From: Hofstenia miamia
Lineage: Eukaryota; Xenacoelomorpha; Acoela
NCBI GenBank assembly: GCA_004352715.1
Contig: SCFE01000102.1
Location: forward strand, 286,721 to 350,720
Direction of reading: 5' to 3'
DNA: 64,000 bases
Under the pieces are notes generated by a model. That model had not been told where the DNA came from, did not search any database, and saw only the letters and a program-made list of their open reading frames with translations. Made by a program: the position numbers and the translations under genes. Shown here piece after piece: positions 45,362-57,659 of the stretch (position 1 is the first letter of the stretch; every line of letters begins with the position of its first letter).

Positions 45362-45709
45362 TTGTGCCAGTATTTGATTAATTATGAAGATATGCACACT
45401 TTGCTTGATGATCTATGTCAAAGAGAATATCATGGTAAGCTTAAATATTCTTCTATGATTATCAGATTTTCCCTAATGTTGCTGTTTATTTCAAATGCCA
45501 CTTTCCAATTTGTACGAGACCACTTGCCACTGCCATCTGAACGCTTTCTTCGTTCGTATAAGTCTGGCAGCATTCATATTGGAAAGTTCCTCATGTCTCA
45601 GTTTTTTGAAGAAGATTCTGACGTTGTCACTTCATATGATGGAATATTCTTCGAAAAACGACTGCAGGTACGATCGGGAAGTTCATTAGTTGGAATAGAT
45701 GTCGAATGA
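45362..45709 (+). pseudogene. P-element/THAP9-like transposase fragment
   Basis: Frame of about 115 codons. KYSSMIIRFSLMLLFISNATFQFVRDHLPLPSE is written here only in part: the key pieces are YSSMIIRFS and LPLPSERFLRSYKSG, the N-terminal signature of P-element-type transposases (R-x-YS-x-x-IIRFA...LPS-x-RTLRxY). It continues to DGIFFEKRLQV where families have DEM-x-I+xxL. The frame ends at a TGA shortly after. The downstream catalytic domain is not seen. It is probably one remnant with the THAP segment 1 kb upstream. Confidence 0.6.
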
Positions 45710-47731
45710 AATTCAAATGAGATTATCATTTGCTTTGTGCTCACTACACATAAAAGTGGAGATACCTTTGTTTGATTTTTGCCTCATGTTCTCACCACCA
45801 CTGAAACTCTTTTAGAAGAACTTCTAATTTATTTGCTTAAATTTTCGCAGTTTCTATTATTTTATTCATTTACCAAGATATTCTTGTTGTAAACTGTTTA
45901 AAATTTGTCTGAAATATTTTCAGTGTTATATATTTCTAAATTTTCTGTAAAAAAATGATATATTCTTGTATGTTACTTTAAGAATCCCTTATTATTCCTT
46001 AAAGGTTCCGTAAGAATCTTTGAAATACTTTAATGTTTCTGTAAGAATATTTGAAATTCTTTAAAGTTTGCGTAAGAATCTTTGAAATTATTTAAAGTTT
46101 CTTTGAAAATGCTTAAAATTCTTGCCAATTTCTTGCCAAATTTTGATCAAAGATTCTTAACTTATCCTTAATGATTTTAAAGAAATTTCGACTAGGGAAA
46201 TGTTTTTACAAATGTAAATAGGAAATTAATTCATGTATATGTTAATAAATATCTATAAAAATGTTGGAAATTTTTTTTTTTGCTTACACATTGAATAAAT
46301 GCTGGAATGAAGGTTTTAGTATATAAAATTTTATGTGATAGTGTTGAACTTAGTAATGTTCTAGTATTTTCCATTGTGCTTTTAAGAAATCCTTCATTTA
46401 AAAGATGATTAGGATGATGCTGTGAAATTTTAATCTGCGTCTGCATTAATTAACATCCAATTTGCATTTATGTTCTTTTTTGCCAATCACCTACCAAGTA
46501 AATAAATCCAACAAGGTTTGCTTAGGTAAATTACCAATAACAGAGAGACGTACAAATGTAGTTACTAATTAACTAACTACAAAGCAAACTGTTTTTCACA
46601 AATTTGAATTTCTTCCGCAATGTCAACAATAATTTTTTCTTGTTTTCTCAGCTCTTATACCGGTAGACTGCATATAAAAATAGATGCATGGAAATCCTAC
46701 TAGCTACTAAAGGCATAATTTGTTCGATGTACTAGTTTGCTACATGTTAGGAAACTTGATGTTGCACTGTCTTAACTACTATCCGTAACCTTAGGCTTCC
46801 TAAATCAAGTAGAACGGCTGAACACTCCCGGGGTTGCCTATTGCCCAAAGGCGAAATTGCTCAAATCCTCTGCAAACGACTTACGCTTGATTTGAATAAA
46901 TGTTAAAGCCAGTAAATAGAAACCTCTTTCATTACAGTGGGAAACTAAAATAGTTAAAACGTGCAAGAGAGGAATTAAGTTCGAATTACGTGTTGTATTT
47001 TTGTAAAAAACAACATCATCACTCACGTTTATATAAAAATTAAAATTACTATATGGGGGTGATATTTACAATTCCTACGCTTTTTTTAGGTTAGTTCATT
47101 AAATGGATTGCAAATTTCTCAAAACGAATACCAAATATCTCAAAACGGATACTGACTAAAAAGGGTGTATAAGGGACCTTAATAGCACCTTAATAGAACA
47201 TAAAATATTAGAAAGTTTTTTAAGCGACTATTTTCCACTCAATGAACATAAAAAATAATTTAATAAATTTTGCATGATTTTGGAAATCACTGTCAAAAAT
47301 CTTTGCTTAAATGCAATTGCATAAAAATGATGTTTTACGAATTTAATGGGCTAAAGCCATTTTGTTGCTCAGCAATAGCAGTAACCGCTTTGAGATATTT
47401 TGAATTCATTTTCAGAAATTTGGCTCCGTCATAAGTTGGCTTACCAACCTTTTTGAATTTAAACATATTGCACAATATTTAATCGCACAGTTGTCAAAAG
47501 CAAAAATGTAGAATTACAAAATTAAAACGTATTATTACACGTTGCAAAGCACAAGCTATTGGTAAATATCGAAGACTAAAGAAAGGTGAACTAAAAAAAT
47601 ATTCTTAAGAAAATTTATATTTAAAGTTCAAATATAAATTTTTATTTCTTCAATTTGCAAAACAAAGTGATAGATCATCAATCTCAAATGACAAAAAATG
47701 TATGCACCTACAACAAATGAATGGTCTAGAT
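45710..47731. other. No gene recognised
   Basis: AT-rich; a degenerate phrase around TTTGAAATTCTTTAAAG recurs several times at 46000-46110. Short frames at 46231-46446 (-) and 46838-47026 (-) have no motif. Confidence 0.5.
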
Positions 47732-49351
47732 TAGTGGTTTTTAACCGGGATCAACACAGATTCTAGGGGTCGACGTCCTTATTTCATGCTACATATGTCT
47801 ACTATTGTTAGTTTCAAATTTCATTATTTTAAAATAATTTTTTATAAGAATTATATAGAAGAAAAAAACGACATTTTAGTTAAGTTTTCGTTTAAAATAG
47901 ACAAGGCTTCCAACAGCACTGATGTTAACAGCTGTAAGCTGGTACAGCAAACAGCAAACAAGTGGCTGTTTAAAACAGCAAAAAAATTAAACCCATATTT
48001 GCATAATATCTGTGATGTTCACAAACTATCAATGTCTTCAATCTCTTTAAAAGTCCATAAAAGAAGCACAAGAATTCAGACCAGTGCTATAATCATTGAT
48101 AATTGCAGCCCCAAGTAAGCAACAAATCCCAATGATAGCGAATGATTCAATTTTGTATTTTGAGACTCATGAATATTAATTCCTTATCGTGATTCACTTC
48201 ACAATTGTGTTGCGTAATGTGCGCATTTATAAGTTATCAATTCTCACTTTTATTGTCTTCTTAAATTCTCAAAATTTTACAAAGCCCTTGGTATTATAAC
48301 TAGGGGCAACCACAATTTCATAACGTCCACAAAGTCCAATAGGTACATGTTTTGCAAAGTTCATTAAAAGCAATGAATACAATTGGCTTGTGCAACTATC
48401 TAGAATTGCACATCAAGATCTGGAAGAAATTAGTTCTGCGAATGTAAATTTAAGTCCACTGAACGACATGCTATTAGAAAACAAGCAGCCTTTCAATTAG
48501 TAATGCTGAAAGAATCTTCTCAATGCAGAATGAAATGAAGGTGGACAACCAAAATTTTGCTCCCAGTAATATTGAGCAGTACTTTGGATCATATTTCACA
48601 TATTTATACATGTGATTATTTTCTTGTATTTATGTTTTAATTAATTTTTTTAAGGCACCGTCTTCAGTTTCAGTTCTTCGATTCTTAGGACCATAAAGTT
48701 AAGTTTTTTAGGTCCAAAAACAAATTTTATATGTTGATTTTTAGTTGCCGCTAATTATAACAGATGATTTGTATAGTGATACAAACAGGCGACTTGTTTT
48801 ATAGATAAGTTTTCCATTTTCGAATTCCCCTTGAAATTCTGGTTTAGTAGTTGTTTTTAATAGTTTCTTTCACAGTACAATGTTTTTCTTTTAATTCTGC
48901 TTAAAAACAATGTTATTCTTTTTTATCCAGTGGTGTACGCAAGGGGAGTTATGTTGGAATGTTGTTCACGTCTGTTTTTCAAAACTGATATTGATTGGTT
49001 TAATCAAAAAATGTTCTGTAAAAAAATTTTAAAAACTAATCGGGTAATGCTTTTTAGAGTCTATTTTTAATATTTTCACGTGGTCGACTGTAAAAAAACA
49101 CAGTGTACGCCCCTGCTAAAAACCACTCAATGTCAGAGCTTATCTTACGAATATCAAAGCTATTAACAGAACAAGGGTTGCAGTTTGCTGCTAACAGCTG
49201 ATTTTAGCTGTTAACAGCAAAATGGGAAGCCCTGAAAATAAAACATAATCATTTACTGTATCTTTTATATTAACAATTCCTTTACTATGTTATTAGTTAA
49301 AAAATTATGAGGAAAGGGGATCAATGAGTAAAAAAGTATTAAGAACCACTG
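47732..49351 (+). mobile_element. hAT transposon remnant (1620 bp)
   Basis: Left end TAGTGGTTTTTAACC and, inverted, right end CAGTGGTTCTTAATAC, the classic hAT terminus. Flanks GTCTAGAT (47724-47731) and GTGTAGAT (49352-49359) form an 8-bp target duplication with one difference. Inside is a decayed transposase: an open frame 47786-48118 without clear motif, and at about 48490-48600 SISNAERIFSMQNEMK, like the C-terminal dimerisation motif of hAT transposases (S-x-AERxFS). A smaller MITE is nested at 48928-49115. Confidence 0.8.
48928..49115. mobile_element. MITE nested in the hAT remnant (188 bp)
   Basis: Ends CAGTGGTGTACGCAAGGGG and, inverted, CAGGGGCGTACACTG. The interior, including AGAGTCTATTTTTAATATTTTCA, resembles the 29636-29869 MITE, so both belong to one family. 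No exact target duplication was seen here. Confidence 0.65.
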
Positions 49352-51379
49352 GTGTAGATCCTTGAGTGACATTTCACTGTACTGATATGGTCAATAGATT
49401 TGCCAATACAATGTGAAAAAAATTTGGTTAAATATCAATTTTGATTTCTCCAATGTTTGTTTCTTTAAATAGACCGCCTCCTTATATCTAAGAAGCAGAT
49501 TGTACAATAAAACTTTATATTACATCAAAGATACTGTAGAAGATTGGTCCTTTTTACTAAAACTAATTAGAATCGGTTTCACAAAAAAATATTAGAGTTG
49601 ATTATTTTTTATTATTGTATCATACAAAAATGGCTTAAAATTAATAACTTAGTAATTTTATTAAGACAGACTTTCAGTATTCTTTTTAATTTTCAAAAAT
49701 TTATTTGTATGCGAAATTTTGCAATCACTCAATATTATTAAAAAATTGCAATTGGTCAAATAAAACTAAAAAAAGTTTTATCCTATTGCTTAACAATTAT
49801 TCTGCATTATATTAATTCTAAACATGGATTTTTCCAAATCTTCTGATTGCTTAAGAAATAGAAAAGACAAAAATTAAAATTAGGAACGATAATCATAATT
49901 TAAAATTATTACTTTATGTACAATAATCATAGTGGGATTCTGAGTGGAAAGATACAATTTTAAAAAATTTCATAGAAACGCGAGAAAAAACTAAATAATT
50001 TGGGTTACATTTCACAGTTTTGCTTAAAATTGAAAAGTGGGTTTAAAAGGTTCTGCAAGTGGTGGTTAAGTAAATAATTTCAATGAAATTTCCGGAGGAT
50101 TTCTAAATATTTTGACTTAGAAACTAAATATGATTATTAAATTTAAGCTTAAGCAATGCAATGCATTTTAGCCCATGGGCAGGTGATCCCACCTTCACAG
50201 TGATATAATTCAATAGATTAAAGTTTTTTCAAATCGAAATGCCAACTTTCTTAGATGCACTTGATTTGAAGAATTTTGAAATGCATTTAACATTGATTGC
50301 TTGAAATATATTGGTGCATATTTACTCTATTAAATACTCATTTTTCATTTCTAATGTATATAGATGTCAAGGTTTGATTTATACATCTAAATTATATTAA
50401 GAGTACATAAAACACACAAGGCATTTATTTAAGTGTATATAAAGATTTCAATTAATAAATTTCGTTAGATAATACATTTGTATATTAATTTTATTGCATT
50501 AATTATTGCATAAAGAATTATTTCATTAATTATTAATTTAAAGACGTATTTTCATGTTCATGTGGAAAAGAGAGAAAGTGTTGAACACCAGTTTGAAAAT
50601 TGCATGCTAATAAACATTTAAATTTTTTAGCTAAACTAGTGCTTTGAGTTAAGCAATGTTTTTAAAAACCGTTACAATATTGTTATTATGAATTGTTCAT
50701 TCCTTAACCCAAGTTAAATCTTTGTTTAAAATCTGAAATTTAGATCAATTCGAAATATAGTGTATCAGAAATAAAATACTTCTTATTACTGACAAGGTAA
50801 ATATTTAATTCAAGAAGTTAATGTGTTAGAGAATAACAAGCCCTATATTCCTAAGTTTTCTACAAACAAAGGATTCTAGCATATTTCTTTGGATAATCAA
50901 GTGCTTGGAAATATAATTTCATTCAACTAAATGACTAAATTAAAAACCTTTTCAACAAAAACAAATTTCTAAAATATCACTTTTGCAAAACTCCTTTAAG
51001 CAATTTCTTATGGTGCGTTTGCTTTAGCCCTTCTCATTCAATCGCGTCTTTAGTAATTTTCACTTATAAAAATGTGTTTGAAAATTTTCGTTCTATCAAT
51101 TATATTGTGTGAATATCTATATTTATTCGTTTTTAAGGAATTTCATAAAATAACAGAAAATTTTTGGGGCATTCATTTCAGACATCTCCATTTAAAATCA
51201 TTGGTTAATAAGAATGAATTACTACAAAATTCTATACATTTGGAAAAAAATTCGTTTTAGAACAATAGAAAGTTTTTCTGCAAATAAAATTATTCTAAAA
51301 TGGACAATGATAATGATTGGCCAGAGATTTATCAAATAAACTACAATTCAACAAGTTTCGTCTATTACAAAATCAATTT
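49352..51379. other. Upstream of the cysteine-rich protein gene; nothing recognised
   Basis: AT-rich. Possible regulatory or untranslated sequence for the gene starting at 51380. A 62-codon frame at 51072-51260 (+) is not recognisable; an upstream exon cannot be excluded. Confidence 0.45.
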
Positions 51380-53634
51380 ATGTTCCAAATGTTGTTCATT
51401 AGTTTTTCAATAACTTGCTTAATGCTCCAAAACCTGATTTGTCATTCTGAAATATCTAAAAGAAAACACATTGTAGGAAACACAATTAGTAGCTCGGTAA
51501 AGTCTGCTGTACACTGTTTTTCTAAGCAGTATATTTACAAAAAATGGACAACTGAAAGTGATATCTTCAGCTGTGTTGATATAAGAAAAATGGAAATGTT
51601 ATTCAAAGTTAGTTTGTTGTCTGCTAAAAACAATTATACATACACACTCATGCATCAAAAGTTTGACATAATTGATGTAGCACAATTTCAAGAAACAACT
51701 GGCATTATTAAATTTATTCTGCCAATGAGATCAACTATAACATTTTACGATGGCTACACTTCTGAGGAATGCGCATACACATCTTCTGCAGATACTGTTT
51801 TGGGTGAAATCAACATGTTTTGTGCACTTAACATTGCTGATGCTAGACTAAATTTGATTGGTAAGCACGTTGTTCTTAATCAAACAGATTCGTACTCAGC
51901 CTGTTTTCCATACAGTAAAGGACTTGATAAACTTCTTGCAACATGGAGTAGAAATAAAACAATTTACTTTGAATACGGAAATGTTGAATATTCAAGGCAA
52001 GAAGAATATGCAATATATTCAACTGATAGAATCTTAGACTACCAGCCATCACAAAGTGGTCCTAATACATTTTCCATGAAAGTATCCAGCCACTATAGTG
52101 GATATTTTTCACTATTTATGGCGAAAAGATATAAATGTGATTTTGGTGAAAATAAGGGAAAACTAGTAACAACAGAAAAATTTACTGTGCCTTGGTTTTA
52201 TAATAGATTCAGTGTATTATTTAATTATTCAGAAGATTACACTAATCATACTATTCATGAATGCACTTTTTATATATTTGGACAGTTCTACACAGAACTT
52301 GATTTAATTTGCTATAATAATTCACGAAATATGTTTAGTCTTTACTTAGGGATTCTTAGAGACTCAAAAAATTCCCAGGACATCCTACATGACTATAATT
52401 TTGAAAAGAACATTAAATGTATTTACAAGACAAGTGTCTTAAAAGAGTATATAATATGCCTGCAGACAAATTTAATATACATGATTTCAATGGGGAATTT
52501 CACAAATGTAATTCAGATTAATTCCCCAATTTCTCTCGAGCACACAGTTATGGGATTCTATTTCGAAAATCCATTGTCATCAACNCATGCCAAGGTTGCT
52601 GCAATGCGTACAATTCTCGATGGTGACGATGCAATTGATGAAGACCTACCAATAGATGAAATACTTTCCGATGCTGATGCAGAATGTGGCGATGCGTTTA
52701 GTGATGATTCAGATGAAAGTGATAATTTAGATGAAAACAATGTAGATGATGATATTATGGCAAGAGATGCACTAAAAGATCTTGAATCGGACGAAGATAC
52801 AGAAGAGTCAGAGGATGAAGGTGACGCCAATCATGACGGGATCTTACATACTGTCAAGAATCGAATACAGTGGCGAACTGAGCCATTTGTAAACGCAGCA
52901 GGCAGGCAACATCAATGGGGAATTTCACAAATGTAATTCAGATTAATTCCCCAATTTCTCTCGAGCACACAGTTATGGGATTCTATTTCGAAAATCCATT
53001 GTCATCAACAGGATACAAAGTACCTTTTCTAGTTGTTTATGGTTCTACAGAAAACATAACATGTGATACCATCGACATTTTTCAGAACTGTGAGCAGAAT
53101 AATTTAACTACTACTAATGCATTATTAAGAATGTCTCTTGAAAGCTACAATTCTCTTGAAAAACATAGTTTCTTCATAAATCTGTATCACTCTCCCACAG
53201 AGATGAGGAGATGCTTAGAATTAATTACTCTGTTTAGCAATCTATACTGCAAAGCTAGTAATTTTAAGATCTATGAATTCAAACGCAAATACAAAAATTA
53301 TGCTACGTACAGTATCATTCAAATTAGTGAAAGCCATTCGTTTAAGGCTTGTGTTCACAACATGACCTTACCAACATTTATTTCTGGTAGGTTTGATTCT
53401 GATTCTATTAAAGATAGGGTTTGTATTAAATACAAGCAAGCATGGGTGTTTGGAAATGGTTACATGACAACAAATGATCATATCATACTTAGGCTTTTGC
53501 CAATTGGGAAAGACTTTGTTTGTGATAACAACAAAGCAAGCCTACACACAATTGACATAAATCTGGACAATTATGACGATTTCATTTGTGTACTGAACGG
53601 AGTGATGTATGTTGTTATTAATAAATTAGGGTGA
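51380..53634 (+). CDS. Large cysteine-rich, probably secreted protein of unknown family
   Basis: The frame opens after a TGA at 51314; the first ATG is at 51380 and begins MFQMLFISFSITCLMLQNLI, a good signal peptide or signal anchor. It reads without a stop to the single N at 52585. The last 98 bases before that N recur at 52912-53009, from which the same protein continues to TGA at 53632-53634. Joining 52584 to 53010 gives 609 residues. No transmembrane segment is seen after the N-terminus. Many N-x-S/T sites suggest an extracellular protein. Cys come in pairs 12-22 apart (residues 46/65, 131/148, 295/311, 347/360, 470/482, 573/595), the second Cys in a pattern of acidic, two hydrophobic, Cys, then hydrophobic/aromatic strand (SDIFSCVDIR, EINMFCALNI, ELDLICYNNS, EYIICLQTNL, DDFICVLNGV). 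This suggests repeated beta-hairpin units. I recognise no family; function is unknown. Confidence 0.8.
52487..53009. repeat. 98-bp direct repeat enclosing a foreign 327-bp segment
   Basis: 52487-52584 and 52912-53009 are identical. Between them are one N (52585) and 52586-52911, whose style (acidic, CpG-rich) is unlike the gene. The simplest reading is a misplaced contig in the assembly, because removing one repeat and the segment restores an open frame. Confidence 0.85.
52586..52911 (+). pseudogene. Probable piggyBac-like transposase N-terminal fragment
   Basis: Open throughout. The segment is strongly acidic (runs of D, E and S such as DDSDESDNLDENNVDDD and EDTEESEDEGD) and ends NRIQWRTEPFVNAAGRQHQ, resembling the acidic N-terminus and the W-x-x-x-P-F ... 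R-x-x-N segment of piggyBac transposases. No catalytic part is present. The joins to the surrounding gene are probably an assembly artefact. Confidence 0.45.
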
Positions 53635-54208
53635 AAAATATTGATTAAGACTTTTCATTTCATATTCTTATTGAAAATACAATTACGAGTAGTAGATACA
53701 AGAGGTATGCGGATATGTATCGCCCTAATCAGAAAATGCAAACTCAATTTTTCAGCATAGTTTTCATTTTCTTAGGACTCAAGAGCATTGTTTCACATAG
53801 ACTTTTATATTTATGTTAGGAATAGGAATTCCTTTCTCCAGGTGTAAATAATATATAATTCGATTATTTATATTAATATTAATACAGTATGCCTTATGCA
53901 AATTCATTTGATGATCCAGTCATGGACGTCCTAATGGCATGAAATTGAAACGTATAGGATCTAATTAACAAACTTAATTTGTCCAATAAAATATGTATAA
54001 TCTTTGATTTAGGCATTTTAGTCAATTGTTTTAACATTTTCATATATCGGTTTCGGCTCAAGCTCGGCCCTGGTGGAGCCTGAACTTGCCACATTAGCAC
54101 AAAATAATGTTGGCACAGAGTAACAACATGGATTTTATATTGACAAAAATCATGCAAAAATTTGTAAAATTTATCAGATGCAGTAAATTTGACAATTTTT
54201 AAATATCT
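53635..54208. other. 3' flank of the gene, nothing recognised
   Basis: AT-rich sequence with a more GC-rich spot at about 54050-54085. It runs into the gap at 54209. Confidence 0.5.
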
Positions 54209-55208
54209 NNNNNNNNNNNNNNNNNNNNNNNNNNNNNNNNNNNNNNNNNNNNNNNNNNNNNNNNNNNNNNNNNNNNNNNNNNNNNNNNNNNNNNNNNNNN
54301 NNNNNNNNNNNNNNNNNNNNNNNNNNNNNNNNNNNNNNNNNNNNNNNNNNNNNNNNNNNNNNNNNNNNNNNNNNNNNNNNNNNNNNNNNNNNNNNNNNNN
54401 NNNNNNNNNNNNNNNNNNNNNNNNNNNNNNNNNNNNNNNNNNNNNNNNNNNNNNNNNNNNNNNNNNNNNNNNNNNNNNNNNNNNNNNNNNNNNNNNNNNN
54501 NNNNNNNNNNNNNNNNNNNNNNNNNNNNNNNNNNNNNNNNNNNNNNNNNNNNNNNNNNNNNNNNNNNNNNNNNNNNNNNNNNNNNNNNNNNNNNNNNNNN
54601 NNNNNNNNNNNNNNNNNNNNNNNNNNNNNNNNNNNNNNNNNNNNNNNNNNNNNNNNNNNNNNNNNNNNNNNNNNNNNNNNNNNNNNNNNNNNNNNNNNNN
54701 NNNNNNNNNNNNNNNNNNNNNNNNNNNNNNNNNNNNNNNNNNNNNNNNNNNNNNNNNNNNNNNNNNNNNNNNNNNNNNNNNNNNNNNNNNNNNNNNNNNN
54801 NNNNNNNNNNNNNNNNNNNNNNNNNNNNNNNNNNNNNNNNNNNNNNNNNNNNNNNNNNNNNNNNNNNNNNNNNNNNNNNNNNNNNNNNNNNNNNNNNNNN
54901 NNNNNNNNNNNNNNNNNNNNNNNNNNNNNNNNNNNNNNNNNNNNNNNNNNNNNNNNNNNNNNNNNNNNNNNNNNNNNNNNNNNNNNNNNNNNNNNNNNNN
55001 NNNNNNNNNNNNNNNNNNNNNNNNNNNNNNNNNNNNNNNNNNNNNNNNNNNNNNNNNNNNNNNNNNNNNNNNNNNNNNNNNNNNNNNNNNNNNNNNNNNN
55101 NNNNNNNNNNNNNNNNNNNNNNNNNNNNNNNNNNNNNNNNNNNNNNNNNNNNNNNNNNNNNNNNNNNNNNNNNNNNNNNNNNNNNNNNNNNNNNNNNNNN
55201 NNNNNNNN
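54209..55208. other. Assembly gap (1000 N)
   Basis: Exactly 1000 N, nominal size. Confidence 1.
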
Positions 55209-55479
55209 TATATTCATGTGATTCTCGAGATGTAACGATGTCATCAATAACGATTTCTTTTCGACCTGTGCGGACGCAAGAATTGCAGAATAATATTACA
55301 TTTTCCCTCACCTGTTCCAAAGATTTCAACACCGGTGCAGGGAACCCAGTGCAATGATCATTCCAATGCATTTTGGAGCCACACGAGAAGCATGAAAACA
55401 CATGGCCGTTATCTGTAGAGAGATTACACGTTGAACATAAGATAGAAATTGAAGTTGTTTTATCAATACCAGCAGGCAT
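55209..55479 (-). CDS. PHD-type zinc-finger protein, 5' part only
   Basis: ATG at 55479 (MPAGIDKTT), open for about 90 codons into the gap. Zinc ligands: C-S-T-C, then C-F-S-C, then H four residues on (GSKMH), C after WNDH, and a final F-C-N-S-C, the C4HC3 order of a PHD finger. This finger near the N-terminus is seen both in host chromatin proteins and, often, in ORF1 proteins of CR1-type and other non-LTR retrotransposons of invertebrates. In this transposon-rich setting the second is at least as likely. The rest of the gene is in the gap or lost. Confidence 0.6.
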
Positions 55480-57659
55480 TTGCTAATTAGTAAAAACAAA
55501 TTGGGAACTATTTTTCGACAAAACTGTAAACTTCTGTCTCATCAGAATTTTTGAAATCATTTTAATGCGTTTATAATATTGTAGAACTCAGAGACTTCGA
55601 AAATTTGAAATTCTAAAATGTTATAATTTTGAAGGAAGCAGCAACAACTATAAAAAACTTTGCCACAAGCAAAGAGAAAACACACCTACTAAACTGCTTA
55701 GAAAGAAAGGTTGAAACTAGTTGCTTGAGAAAAGGTTAAAAAGGAATTTTCATTTTAAATTCATTTAATAATCTTATGTCTTTCTAACTTTGTTAATGGA
55801 TTGTTTAACTCTAATATATTTCTCTTTATTAAATAAACTATCAGAATAACCGTATAATTTCTAATTATGAGATTGTTCAATTCAACATATTATCAAAGAA
55901 TAGAATTATTACACAGCTTTTAATATTTAGTAAACTTTGATAACTTAGCATCTACAAATATTACTGCATATTATGTTAATGAAAAAATACACGATTTGTT
56001 TTATTGTTTATTGTTAATTTCATTTGATAAAAAGGTTTAGATATCTTCTATACTTTTCATTAAATTTTTCGAAGTATGTAAATAAATTGATCAGTCTAAG
56101 TAATGATACCTAAAAATCGTCTTGAATTTGTTCAGAGCAGAAATTCAGGGTTTACTAAATGTACAAAAAAAATGTGATTCCAGCTTTTTATTACAAAGCC
56201 ACAATGTCTTAGTAACTCAACGTATTAAATTGTTATTGTAGAGTTTCTTGAGCAAGTACACATTATATTGTAGCTTTGGTTGATACGGTAAAATTGTTGT
56301 TATATTGACTTCATACTCCTTCTCAATGCTGCTCTGTGATTATAACAAGGGTCGCAGCCAGGCGCAAACGTTTGTTTTCTAACAAGATAGTTTGGAACCT
56401 TCCCACAGGTTGGGACCTTAGTGAAGTGGTTAAAACAAGAGATTTAGTAAAATTATTTCCTATTATAGGACACAAACTTAGTAAATAAGAAACTTATTGC
56501 TTTTGCAAACCACAAAACCTACACTAGTAATACTGTTAGGATTTTTCTCAAAAAGTTAGCAAAGTGCTGTCAACATTTTTAGAATACTTTGATATAGAGT
56601 TTGGCAAAAAGATGCATTATATGCAACATTTGCATTAATTGATTTACAATTTAAACAAAAAAACATCTTTTGGTTTCAAAACTGTTTGATTATTTATAAC
56701 CAATCTTACAAAAACCCAATAATGTTAAATAGGTATTTCCTTTTGCATTTAAATAAAAACTGAGGATTTTGCAACTATATAATTTAACCAGAACTGTCAA
56801 AAAAGTTACATAGAAAGCCTAAAATGAGACTGGAATATAAGGCCAGCAATTGATTAAGAGTAGTTAAAACTATACTATACCGGTATTTCCGTAAATACAG
56901 TAATGCCATTCAGAAAGGGTAAAGTAATTTTTTGGGTGAAAAAATCCCGAATCGTAGTTCACGCGACTATATTTTTATCTTTTAGTGTGAGTTAAATGAT
57001 TTTTGCATTTCGGTTGGTTTCTTAATGTATAAATTTGCAACAGCTTATGTTAATTTACAGTAATTTTGCTGGAAATTTTTATTACAAATTAAATTGTTTG
57101 AAATTTTCACAAAGAATTTTTTCAGTTTTCTGACTTCCACGCAGTGAAAATCATTCCTTGCTATTGAAAACTATATGAATTAACTTATTTGTTCCACAGA
57201 TATATACACTAAATGTGCAACCTAAAGTTTTTATAATTTTACCGACACTTACAATTTGCTTTCAAACATTAGAATGGAATTTGCAAGAATTTGCAAGAAC
57301 TTTAAAGTTTAAGTTGCGTCACTTCCATTGGTAAGGAACCTATTGAATCTACCATACAGTGCTCACAATAATAACAGCTGGGATACTGAAGGGTAATTAT
57401 TTTATTTGTAATAAGAATTTATTAATTTGCTCTAGCATTCAATTATTTGAAATTATGTTTTATTGTTTGGTCGTTAGATGGCAGATTTAACCATTCATGC
57501 TATTAGTAGAGCATTGTCTAGCAGTTATAAATATTTTAAATATTGAATTGCAATAGTTTTTGTAAACTATGTATCTTTTAAACTACTTTAATTTTAAGTT
57601 ATATGATGTGCTTCAGCCTACAACCTAAAGGCATAGATTGCCACAATGCAAGTAATTTG
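55480..57659. other. No gene recognised; weak copy of the 17-kb repeat
   Basis: AT-rich. At about 57466-57520 the phrase CGTTAGATGGCAGAT with following ATTAGTA and CATTGTC resembles 17597-17650 (CGCTAGATGGCAGAT, ATTAATGGCCCATTGTC), so a diverged copy of the foldback repeat may be here. Confidence 0.4.

Noticed and set aside
52558-52830. Serine-rich minus-strand frame in the acidic segment
   Set aside because: Antisense of the Asp/Glu/Ser-rich piggyBac-like frame.
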